Below are positions 1-7,590 of a stretch of DNA of 11,963 nucleotides, piece after piece. The notes beneath the pieces are model-generated. The model worked only from the letters and a program-made list of their open reading frames with translations, was not told the DNA's origin and ran no database searches. The stretch covers positions 1-11,963 of the forward strand of contig JARFRL010000145.1 of assembly GCA_029287275.1 (NCBI GenBank), in the 5' to 3' direction. The position numbers and the translations under genes are program-made. Position 1 is the stretch's first letter, and each line of letters begins with the position of its first letter. Source of the DNA: Pontiella desulfatans (GTDB taxonomy: Bacteria; Verrucomicrobiota; Kiritimatiellia; Kiritimatiellales; Pontiellaceae).

Positions 1-652
1 CGATGCCGATGTTCTCCGTGGCGCCCTCCCCGAGAAAACGGTTTTCGTCCAACGAAATCGTGAAGTCGACGCCAAGATCCACGGCTTCTTTTTTCATGAG
101 AACGTTGGGCAGATAATTACAGGTTTTCACGCGGGCGAAGACGCCGGGTTTGATCGGAATCTTGCTGATGGCCACGCTGACGCCGTCGGGCATCCGATCA
201 AGGTTCGCCTTGGGCGATTCATAAACCACCACGTAAAACTCGGAACGCAGACACTCGTAGGGGTTGACCCCCATCGTGCCTTGGCCGCGCGAAACCAACA
301 GGCGAATCAGCGCGTCGCGGCACCCTCCCGCCCGCGTTGTTTGAACGATCACGTCCGCGACGCCTTCGACGGGAATGGGAAGTTCGATGCCGAGCGCCGC
401 GCACGAGCGCTCCAGACGGGCCAGATGATCTTCCATGTTGTAGATGCTGCCGCTCACGCATTTGAGCGACTCGAAAACGCCGTCGCCGCGATGAACCATG
501 TGATCGTCGACCGGCAACGTCATGATGGATTGGTCCGTCACGATGCAGTCCGTCACCGACGAATACATCGCGTGAAGTTTTTTATCCGTGGTCGGCAATC
601 GTTCCATCCATTGCTCTTTGCCAACCACCTGTTTTCGCCACGAATTTGACAT
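1..652 (-). CDS. Class IV PLP-dependent aminotransferase, partial (C-terminus beyond left edge)
   Basis: The first 217 residues of a fold-type IV pyridoxal-phosphate enzyme are visible, a family that includes branched-chain aminotransferase, D-amino-acid aminotransferase and aminodeoxychorismate lyase. The N-terminal domain carries HRGDGVFESLK (residues 54-64); its Arg55 sits where the PLP-phosphate-binding arginine of the family lies. Lys176 in RVKTCNYLPN (174-183) is the expected Schiff-base lysine. Glu209 in FLGEGATENIGI (206-217) is the expected glutamate contacting the PLP ring nitrogen. The start ATG at 650-652 has an AAGGAG Shine-Dalgarno 4 nt upstream. About 70-90 residues of a normal 280-300-residue enzyme lie off the left edge. 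The gene diverges from the UDP-xylose synthase gene across a 115-bp gap. Family membership is secure. The substrate cannot be decided: the fragment shows neither a clear branched-chain nor a clear D-amino-acid signature. Confidence 0.9.
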   Translation of the reverse strand, partial: MSNSWRKQVVGKEQWMERLPTTDKKLHAMYSSVTDCIVTDQSIMTLPVDDHMVHRGDGVFESLKCVSGSIYNMEDHLARLERSCAALGIELPIPVEGVADVIVQTTRAGGCRDALIRLLVSRGQGTMGVNPYECLRSEFYVVVYESPKANLDRMPDGVSVAISKIPIKPGVFARVKTCNYLPNVLMKKEAVDLGVDFTISLDENRFLGEGATENIGI

Positions 653-663
653 GCCGCTCCTTA

Positions 664-676
664 ATTTGAATCAAAT
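664..676. promoter_or_regulatory. 13-bp perfect palindrome, possible operator
   Basis: ATTTGA-A-TCAAAT is a perfect inverted repeat around a single central A. It lies between the divergent aminotransferase and UDP-xylose synthase genes, 11 bp upstream of the TATAAT box at 687-692, so it would overlap a -35 region. Geometry suits a small dimeric regulator, but AT-rich palindromes of this size also occur by chance and no regulator gene is adjacent. Confidence 0.25.
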
Positions 677-692
677 GACTATTGCTTATAAT
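666..692 (+). promoter_or_regulatory. Candidate sigma-70-type promoter for the UDP-xylose synthase gene
   Basis: A consensus -10 box TATAAT is at 687-692. The best -35 candidate is TTGAAT at 666-671 (four of six consensus bases) with a short 15-bp spacer; shifting by one base gives TTTGAA with 16 bp. Transcription would begin near 699, leaving a leader of about 70 nt before the ATG at 768. The ribosome binding site AAGGGA (754-759) lies 8 nt before that ATG. The -10 is convincing; the -35 is weak. Confidence 0.4.
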
Positions 693-767
693 CCCGATAA
701 TTGGAATAAGTTTCGGAGTGGACGATGGGAAGATTATGCTATTTAAAAACGAGAAGGGAATATCGTC

Positions 768-1727
<960 letters not shown>

Positions 1728-1730
1728 GAC

Positions 1731-1850
1731 CTACGTGAACGCAACGCCGACCGATTCCATTCGGCCGGCTTTTTGGAATCGTGTCGGATCGTTTCTATCG
1801 GTCCAGATCAGCGCGGCCGTGTAGAACGCGGCTGTTTCAGGCGTTTTCAT
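1731..1850 (-). CDS. Possible 39-residue small protein (doubtful)
   Basis: A minus-strand ATG at 1848-1850 follows GGAGG with a 6-nt spacer, an unusually good ribosome binding site for a spacer region. It opens a 39-codon frame beginning MKTPETAAFYTAALIW and ending in VGVAFT. No signal peptide or membrane segment is obvious. The frame runs through the plus-strand terminator hairpin of the UDP-xylose synthase gene, an unlikely place for a conserved coding sequence, and no confident minus-strand promoter was found. I do not recognise the product. It could be a genuine small protein, the remnant of a decayed gene, or chance. Confidence 0.22.
   Translation of the reverse strand: MKTPETAAFYTAALIWTDRNDPTRFQKAGRMESVGVAFT
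1746..1774 (+). terminator. Rho-independent terminator of the UDP-xylose synthase gene
   Basis: The stem arms are GCCG-A-CCGA (1746-1754) and TCGG-C-CGGC (1761-1769), eight G/C-rich pairs with one A-C mismatch, around the loop TTCCAT, followed by TTTTT (1770-1774). It starts 18 bp after the stop codon. The T run is present only in the plus direction, so it terminates the upstream gene. Confidence 0.8.
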
Positions 1851-2064
1851 ATCGATCCTCCAAAGTTTGATCCTTCGGTTTTTTATCGACATTTTTGATA
1901 CATTATCGCATTGATCATCTTGTACGTGTTTAGTGCTCAAGTTGATGCGCTAAATGGTGAAGGGATATAGCCGCGACTAAGTCGAGCTCGGCGCGGGAGG
2001 CCGGAAGCCCAATGGGATACCGATATAAGTATCGCTTATTACCGTGTGAAACGAGGTGATCATC
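1775..2064. other. Intergenic leader region before the giant secreted-protein gene
   Basis: About 290 bp separate the terminator from the next start. The region is more AT-rich than its surroundings. It holds most of a doubtful minus-strand small ORF (1731-1850), a weak promoter candidate (TTGATG 1942-1947 and TATAGC 1966-1971, 18-bp spacer) and overlapping short inverted repeats at 2016-2039. The ribosome binding site GAGGTGAT (2053-2060) precedes the ATG at 2065. No tRNA, recognisable riboswitch or mobile element end was seen. Confidence 0.5.
2016..2039 (+). repeat. Three overlapping short inverted repeats in a 5' leader
   Basis: Within 24 bp lie three perfect 5-bp inverted repeats that share arms: GATAC/GTATC (2016-2020 with 2029-2033), CGATA/TATCG (2021-2025 with 2030-2034) and ATAAG/CTTAT (2025-2029 with 2035-2039). 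As RNA hairpins they would exclude one another. They end 25 nt before the ATG of the giant gene and 13 nt before its Shine-Dalgarno. A protein operator or weak leader structure is possible; chance cannot be excluded because each stem is short. Confidence 0.25.
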
Positions 2065-5000
2065 ATGCCTTTAAAAACTCGTTTACATACCTTTCGCGCG
2101 GTTGGACTTCTCCTCTTCGCTCTTTCCCCTCTTGTAAACGCGTCGATCGTCATATCCAACACCAACGACGGGGATAATGACACCTCTAAAGTATGGACCA
2201 TCTATGGTCTCAACGCCACGCCTCTTGGAATTGGCGGTGGCGCCTCGACGGGAACATTGGACGGCGCGGGGCTTTTTACCCCTGCTGAAAAAATATCCAT
2301 CACGGCGACGGCCTATTATGGGTGGGATTCCGCGGGAGGTTCCTCTCCGGCTCGGAACGCGGCGACGAATGGGACATTGGATGCTTATATTTCGGGGTTG
2401 GACGCCGTTCAAATGGATGCGATTCTCGCGTCGAGTGGCGGTCATTTTGGTGTTGATTCGTCCAGCGTTACGAATGACACCAACGTGACGCGTTTTTCCG
2501 GCACAGCGGAAGCAATGGTTTTCACGGTGGACTCGTCCTCGATGGAACCGACTTCTTCTCTCGTGATAGAAGAACTCGCATTCGAGCAATTCGGTCCCGG
2601 CGACAGGACGGATTTAATCGTTTATGATGTTAGCGCCGGACGCGTTGTCGAGGCGCTATGGGATCAGGATTACAGTGGCTCTGGCGGCGCGGCAGGCGGC
2701 GGATGGACCGTTGAGAACGGCGATTTGATCATCGTGGCCACGGGCGCCTCCAATACGGATACCTACCGAATGAACGGCCTCGGTTTCATCACGCTGGACG
2801 TGACCTCTTCATTGACCGAACCTCCTTCCGAGCCACCGCTGGTTGTTGAATCGGGGCCCGGCATCCCCAACACCAACCAGGTCGTCGGAACGCTATTGGC
2901 CGAATTCAACACCGACTCGAACAACACGGATCTGGATGTGCGCACGGTTGTTCTGGACTACATTGATGGCTATCTCTACATGGATACCCGCGCGCTCGTC
3001 ACGGACGGCGGCAGCCATACCGTCCACACCTGGAATCTCTCGGATCCGTCCAATCCCGTTGAAGCTGGTCGCTTCGGCGGAGAACGCGGCATGCACACCG
3101 CCCAGGTGCTCCTTCCCGATTACAGGGTCAACGCCCGCGCCGACGAGTATCTTAATGTGAGCGACCCGCTCAACATGTTCTACGTCAACCCTCCCGGCTA
3201 CACGGTTAAAGACATGGGCGGCCGCGGTTGCTCGCTCCTTCCCTATCAATACTCGGGCGGAAGCAGCGTGAACATCCATGACGCGCGCGACGGAACGACG
3301 GTGGGGGTTGCCGATGAGCACGGATTTGGAGCGCTGTCGATCCCGATTGGCAACCTGTTGATTGTTGTCGGAATCCGCGGGCAGGATGAGCGGGCGGTCG
3401 CGACCTACGACATCAGTGATCCGGCCAACCCGATCTTCATGGACGCGATACAAGACCTTAGCCCTCAGTGGGACTCCGATGACAACACGGTGGAGGCCTA
3501 TGAAGCCGCCATCTGGAAGCATTACATCGTGATTCCGAACGTCAAGGGCACGGGAGATGGCGACGATTGCTCATTCGTCGATTTTTCCGACCCGTGGAAT
3601 CTAGAGCATGTCTCGTTCATCAACAACAATGGTAACGGCAGCGGTCTGCTTGGCCGGACGCGATACGCCCAGTTTCAGGACAACATCATGTTTCTGGGTT
3701 GCGGCGTCTATGATATGTCGCCCCTGGATAGCGGCGGCGATCCCGCCCTGCTTGATGTCCACGAACACAATGGCGAATACATGCTCCCGCTGGGAAACCT
3801 GTTTGTCAGCGCCGAAAATAGCGAACAAGGAACGATTCCCGATTTCGCGGGGCCGTACCGCACGCGGATTTTCGCCCATCAGGCGGCCCCCGACTCCCAC
3901 CCGCCAACGGTCGCGTACCACAGTCCGACCAACGGCGCCATCGGCCAGCACGTCAAAACCCGAATCGGCGTCATCATTCACGAAACACTTCGCTACAAAA
4001 GCGTCAACACCAATACGTTTCGCGTCTTTCCGCTTCCAAACGGCCCGGATTTAACCGGCACGTTGAACGCCACGGACAAGGACATCATCACCTTCACACC
4101 GGACTCGGTTCTCGCCGAGAGCACAACGTACCGAGTCAAGCTTAACGGCATTCAAGACGCCGTGGGAAACTCGATGGCTTCGTATTCCTTCGACTTCACA
4201 ACCGCCGCGGCGGGCGACGGCGATCCGATCACGATTATCGACATTTCCTCCACACCCTATCCGGCTCCGGTCGCGGGCGCGACCGACTTTTCCGTGCTCG
4301 CCACCAATGGTTTGGCGCCACTTGAATACAGCTGGGATTTCGGCGACGGAAGTCCGCCGACAACGTTCCGTGTTTCGGACGCGAACATCAGCCACACCTA
4401 TACCAACGCGGGTCATTATTATGTGCAAGTTCAGTTGCGCGACAGTGGCGTTCCGGCGCGGACGGCTTCGAAATCAATGGTAGCGACGGTAACCGTTCCT
4501 CCGGCGGGCGCGCCGGCCACCAAGGGCGGTCCGATCATTCTCGACCAGACCAACCGGTTGGTCTGGTGCGTCAACCCCGACAACAACACCGTGACGGCGA
4601 TCAACGCCGATACGCTGGCCAAGGTTCACGAATTTTCCGTCGGCAACGATCCCCGCGGCATCGCCTTGGATGACGCGGGAAACCTGTGGATTACCTGCCT
4701 GGACGACGACCGGCTCGAAACGCGCGACGGTTCGAGCGGCGCCTTGATTGATACGATCGACTTCGGCCATGGCTCCCGTCCCCATGACGTGGTCTTCAAC
4801 AACAGGAAGGAGTACGCCTACGTCACGCTCAAAGGCGGCGGCAAGGTCGCGCGGATTGACCCGACCGTTTCGCCCTTGAGGATCGATGTTGTCCTGAACG
4901 CCGGACCCACGCCCGCCGCGATCGCGGTGAACGCGAACACCGACCAGATTCTGGTCAACCGCTTCATCTCGCCGGACGCGGGCGGCGAGGTCCGTTTGTT

Positions 5001-6822
5001 TAACAACGCCGACTCGCCGGGCATCGGCCTCGAAACGACCATATCCCTGGATCTTGACACCACCTCTATCGAGGATGGGCAACAAGGCCGAGGGGTGCCG
5101 AACTATTTGGCCGACATAGCCATCGACCCACTCAATCAATTCGCGTATGTCACGGCGAAGAAAGACAACATTCTACGCGGTGGTTTCAGGGATGGTCAGG
5201 CGCTGACATCCGACACCACGGTGCGGACACTCATTTCCAAGATCGACCTTTCCTCTCAGACGGAAATCGTCGCTGATCGCCTCGATATCGATGATTCATC
5301 GCAACCCACGGCATTGGCCTTCTCGCCCCTGGGCGACTACCTGTTCATCGCCATGCAGGGCAATAATGAAGTCAAGGTGTTGGATACCTATAGCGGCAGC
5401 ATAATCGCCACCCTGTCGACCGGGTTCGCGCCACAAGGCCTCGCGTTCGATGCAGTCACCGACCGGCTATTCGTCAAGAACCTTAATGATAGAACCATCA
5501 CGATCTTTGATCTCACCGACGCGTTGACGAAGGGCGACTTCGACCAGCCGGCACTAGCCACGATCAATACGGTCTCGAGCGAACTGTTCGCGGCCGATGT
5601 GCTGCTGGGTAAACAAATCTTCTATAACGCCGATGATGAACGCATGAGCTTTGAAGGATATCTGAGTTGCGCGATCTGCCACCAGGATGGCGATCACGAC
5701 GGCCGCACCTGGGACTTCACCGACCGCGGAGAAGGCCTGCGCAACACGACCAATCTTCGGGGGCGATCCGGCAACGGTCATGGCAACGTGCACTGGAGCG
5801 CCAACTTCAACGAGATTCAGGACTTTGAACTGGATATGGTCAACGCGTTTGGCGGCGACGGATTCCTCGCGGAACTTGGAGGTCCCAACCCGTCAATGGG
5901 CGCGTCCAACGCCGGAATCAGCACCAATCTCGACGCGCTGGCGGCCTACGTGACTTCGCTGGGCGTGGAGAGCGTCGAAAAAAGTCCATACCGGAATTCC
6001 AATGGAAGCCTTACCCCCGCGGCCGTGACCGGCAAACGATTGTTCGAAGGAACCTTGATCACGCAATCGGGCAACGCGCTTACCTGCGCGTCGTGTCACA
6101 ATCCGGCAACCGAGTTCACCGACAGTGTTGTCGGACGAAGTATCCCGCCAATCACTCTCCATGACGTCGGCACCATCAAGCCTTCTTCGGGACAACGGCT
6201 GGGTGGCGGCACGAATTCGCTGGTCGGCATCGATTCCCCCACGCTGCTGGGGCTCCATGCTTCGGCCCCCTACCTGCACGACGGCGGCGCGGAAACCGTC
6301 GCCGCGGTCTTTGGCCGGTTCGACGCCGTCGCGCCCCTTGGCCAAGACGGTTCGGCCCATGACCTTTCAGTCTCCGGCTACAATCTCACGACGGATGAAA
6401 GGGACGATCTCATCGCCTATCTGAACCAGATCGACGGCACCGGCGTGGGCGACCTCTTGGGCGCGTGGCTGGTTTCCCACGGGCTTGGTTCCGGAGCGGA
6501 AACGAATGATACGGATGGCGACGGGCTGATGGATCTGGGCGAGTACGCGTTGGGCGGGGATCCAACCAACGACTTGGATGTCGGGTGGCAACCGACGCTG
6601 GTCGGCGCGGAAGGAATCTTCTATTACGTGCATGCCCAGCGAATCGAGGACCCGAGTCTCATCTACACGGTTGAGTCCAGCACGAATCTGGCGACGGCGG
6701 CGTGGACGAACGCGGGCTACGCGATCATGGGAACCAACGTGGGAGCCACGCTGGACTTCGTGACCAACTCCATTCCGCCCGGGCATGAGCGGTTGTTCTT
6801 GCGGTTGCGAATCGACCAATAA
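2065..6822 (+). CDS. Giant secreted multidomain protein: LVIVD repeats, Big_5, PKD, YVTN propeller, di-heme peroxidase (MauG/CcpA-like), EF-hand loop
   Basis: This is a 1585-residue exported protein. A signal peptide spans residues 1-26 (Lys4, Arg6, Arg11, hydrophobic core, cleavage after VNA). Residues 27 to about 260 are an unrecognised beta-rich region. LVIVD-type repeats follow, with SDPSNP (326-331), DISDPANP (449-456) and VDFSDPWN (505-512), suggesting a propeller to about 610. A Big_5 Ig-like domain covers about 613-712 and a PKD domain about 725-812 (WDFGDG from Trp757). A YVTN-type propeller spans about 817-1160. A di-heme peroxidase module (about 1160-1460) has CAICH (1202-1206), CASCH (1341-1345) and the family motif APYLHDGG. 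A canonical EF-hand loop is at 1482-1493, then a C-terminal beta module. It should act outside the inner membrane and needs cytochrome c maturation. The substrate is unknown. The ATG at 2065 is preferred over GTG 2056, because the GTG lies inside the GAGGTGAT ribosome binding site. No PEP-CTERM or LPXTG anchor is visible. Confidence 0.88.
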   Translation: MPLKTRLHTFRAVGLLLFALSPLVNASIVISNTNDGDNDTSKVWTIYGLNATPLGIGGGASTGTLDGAGLFTPAEKISITATAYYGWDSAGGSSPARNAATNGTLDAYISGLDAVQMDAILASSGGHFGVDSSSVTNDTNVTRFSGTAEAMVFTVDSSSMEPTSSLVIEELAFEQFGPGDRTDLIVYDVSAGRVVEALWDQDYSGSGGAAGGGWTVENGDLIIVATGASNTDTYRMNGLGFITLDVTSSLTEPPSEPPLVVESGPGIPNTNQVVGTLLAEFNTDSNNTDLDVRTVVLDYIDGYLYMDTRALVTDGGSHTVHTWNLSDPSNPVEAGRFGGERGMHTAQVLLPDYRVNARADEYLNVSDPLNMFYVNPPGYTVKDMGGRGCSLLPYQYSGGSSVNIHDARDGTTVGVADEHGFGALSIPIGNLLIVVGIRGQDERAVATYDISDPANPIFMDAIQDLSPQWDSDDNTVEAYEAAIWKHYIVIPNVKGTGDGDDCSFVDFSDPWNLEHVSFINNNGNGSGLLGRTRYAQFQDNIMFLGCGVYDMSPLDSGGDPALLDVHEHNGEYMLPLGNLFVSAENSEQGTIPDFAGPYRTRIFAHQAAPDSHPPTVAYHSPTNGAIGQHVKTRIGVIIHETLRYKSVNTNTFRVFPLPNGPDLTGTLNATDKDIITFTPDSVLAESTTYRVKLNGIQDAVGNSMASYSFDFTTAAAGDGDPITIIDISSTPYPAPVAGATDFSVLATNGLAPLEYSWDFGDGSPPTTFRVSDANISHTYTNAGHYYVQVQLRDSGVPARTASKSMVATVTVPPAGAPATKGGPIILDQTNRLVWCVNPDNNTVTAINADTLAKVHEFSVGNDPRGIALDDAGNLWITCLDDDRLETRDGSSGALIDTIDFGHGSRPHDVVFNNRKEYAYVTLKGGGKVARIDPTVSPLRIDVVLNAGPTPAAIAVNANTDQILVNRFISPDAGGEVRLFNNADSPGIGLETTISLDLDTTSIEDGQQGRGVPNYLADIAIDPLNQFAYVTAKKDNILRGGFRDGQALTSDTTVRTLISKIDLSSQTEIVADRLDIDDSSQPTALAFSPLGDYLFIAMQGNNEVKVLDTYSGSIIATLSTGFAPQGLAFDAVTDRLFVKNLNDRTITIFDLTDALTKGDFDQPALATINTVSSELFAADVLLGKQIFYNADDERMSFEGYLSCAICHQDGDHDGRTWDFTDRGEGLRNTTNLRGRSGNGHGNVHWSANFNEIQDFELDMVNAFGGDGFLAELGGPNPSMGASNAGISTNLDALAAYVTSLGVESVEKSPYRNSNGSLTPAAVTGKRLFEGTLITQSGNALTCASCHNPATEFTDSVVGRSIPPITLHDVGTIKPSSGQRLGGGTNSLVGIDSPTLLGLHASAPYLHDGGAETVAAVFGRFDAVAPLGQDGSAHDLSVSGYNLTTDERDDLIAYLNQIDGTGVGDLLGAWLVSHGLGSGAETNDTDGDGLMDLGEYALGGDPTNDLDVGWQPTLVGAEGIFYYVHAQRIEDPSLIYTVESSTNLATAAWTNAGYAIMGTNVGATLDFVTNSIPPGHERLFLRLRIDQ

Positions 6823-6858
6823 GAACGAGCACGCCTCACCGATCATTCTTCACGCCGG

Positions 6859-7590
6859 TCACATCTTCATTTTCTTGAAGATGAATTCGGGGATATGGCG
6901 GATGATCAGCATGATGTAGCGCCACGGCCAAAGCGTGTAGACCACGTTCTTTTTCTTTTCCAAGCCATTGAACACCGCGTCGGCGATCTGTTCCGGCGAG
7001 GCCGTCAGCGCGGCGGGCAGTTCGAGGTTTTCCGTCATCTTGGTTCGGGCGAAGCCGGGTTTGACGGTCATCACGTGAACGCCCTTCTTCGCCAAGCGAT
7101 TCCGCAACCCGGAAAGATACGCGGTCAGGCCCGCCTTCGCGCTTCCGTACACGTAATTGCTCTGTCGGCCGCGATCGCCCGCCACGGAACTGATCGCCGC
7201 GATGGCGCCGGAGCCGCGGCGCTCGAAATCGGCCGCGACCACGCTCAGCATCGTGGCCATGCCCGTGAAATTGACCGCGATGGTTCGTTCGATTTCGCCG
7301 AGGTCGGAGCGCGCCTGATCCTGATCGCCCATGTAGCCGAAACAGGCGATAACGACGTCGGGTTTGACGTCCAAGGAATCGTACAGGTTTTGATGGTTCG
7401 CGAAGTCCTTCGCGTCGAACGGGACGGTTTGGATATCCACCGTGGATCGAATCCGGATGTCGCTCGCGATGGGGTCGAGCGCCTCGGGGTCGCGCGCGGC
7501 GAGCGTCAGTCCCCACCCTTCCGCGGCGTGTTTTTTCGCGATGGCCCGCGCCATGTCGGACGTGGCTCCGAGGATTAAAACGTTTTTCAT
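6859..7590 (-). CDS. SDR-family reductase, DprE2-like (polyprenylphosphoryl 2-keto-pentose reductase)
   Basis: This 243-residue classical short-chain dehydrogenase resembles mycobacterial DprE2, which uses NAD(P)H to reduce decaprenylphosphoryl-2-keto-ribose to the arabinose epimer. The cofactor loop is GATSDMA (8-14), the DprE2-type variant of TGxxxGIG. Other SDR landmarks are ACFGYMG (82-88), Asn107 in AVNFTG, Ser134-Ser135, the catalytic pair Tyr148/Lys152 in YGSAK, and PGF at 178-180. The tail (about 221-243, WPWRYIMLIIRHIPEF) is hydrophobic with basic residues and may touch the membrane, as expected for a lipid-linked substrate. The ATG overlaps the TGA of the upstream oxidase as ATGA (7587-7590), implying translational coupling. 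The pairing with a DprE1-like oxidase makes the assignment much stronger than the SDR fold alone; the actual sugar and polyprenyl carrier are inferred. Confidence 0.8.
   Translation of the reverse strand: MKNVLILGATSDMARAIAKKHAAEGWGLTLAARDPEALDPIASDIRIRSTVDIQTVPFDAKDFANHQNLYDSLDVKPDVVIACFGYMGDQDQARSDLGEIERTIAVNFTGMATMLSVVAADFERRGSGAIAAISSVAGDRGRQSNYVYGSAKAGLTAYLSGLRNRLAKKGVHVMTVKPGFARTKMTENLELPAALTASPEQIADAVFNGLEKKKNVVYTLWPWRYIMLIIRHIPEFIFKKMKM

Noticed and set aside
281..649. Plus-strand 122-codon frame opposite the aminotransferase.
   Set aside because: The minus-strand frame has catalytic Lys and Glu motifs and a good ribosome binding site; the plus-strand frame is a shadow.
2056..2064. 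GTG at 2056 as start of the giant gene.
   Set aside because: This GTG lies inside the GAGGTGAT ribosome binding site serving ATG 2065, and starting at ATG gives a cleaner signal peptide.
6862..6883. Inverted repeat CATCTTCA/TGAAGATG with a 6-nt loop near the convergent ends of the giant gene and the DprE2-like gene.
   Set aside because: It has no T tract in either direction and lies in the last codons of the reductase, where Lys/Met-rich coding explains it; not called a terminator.
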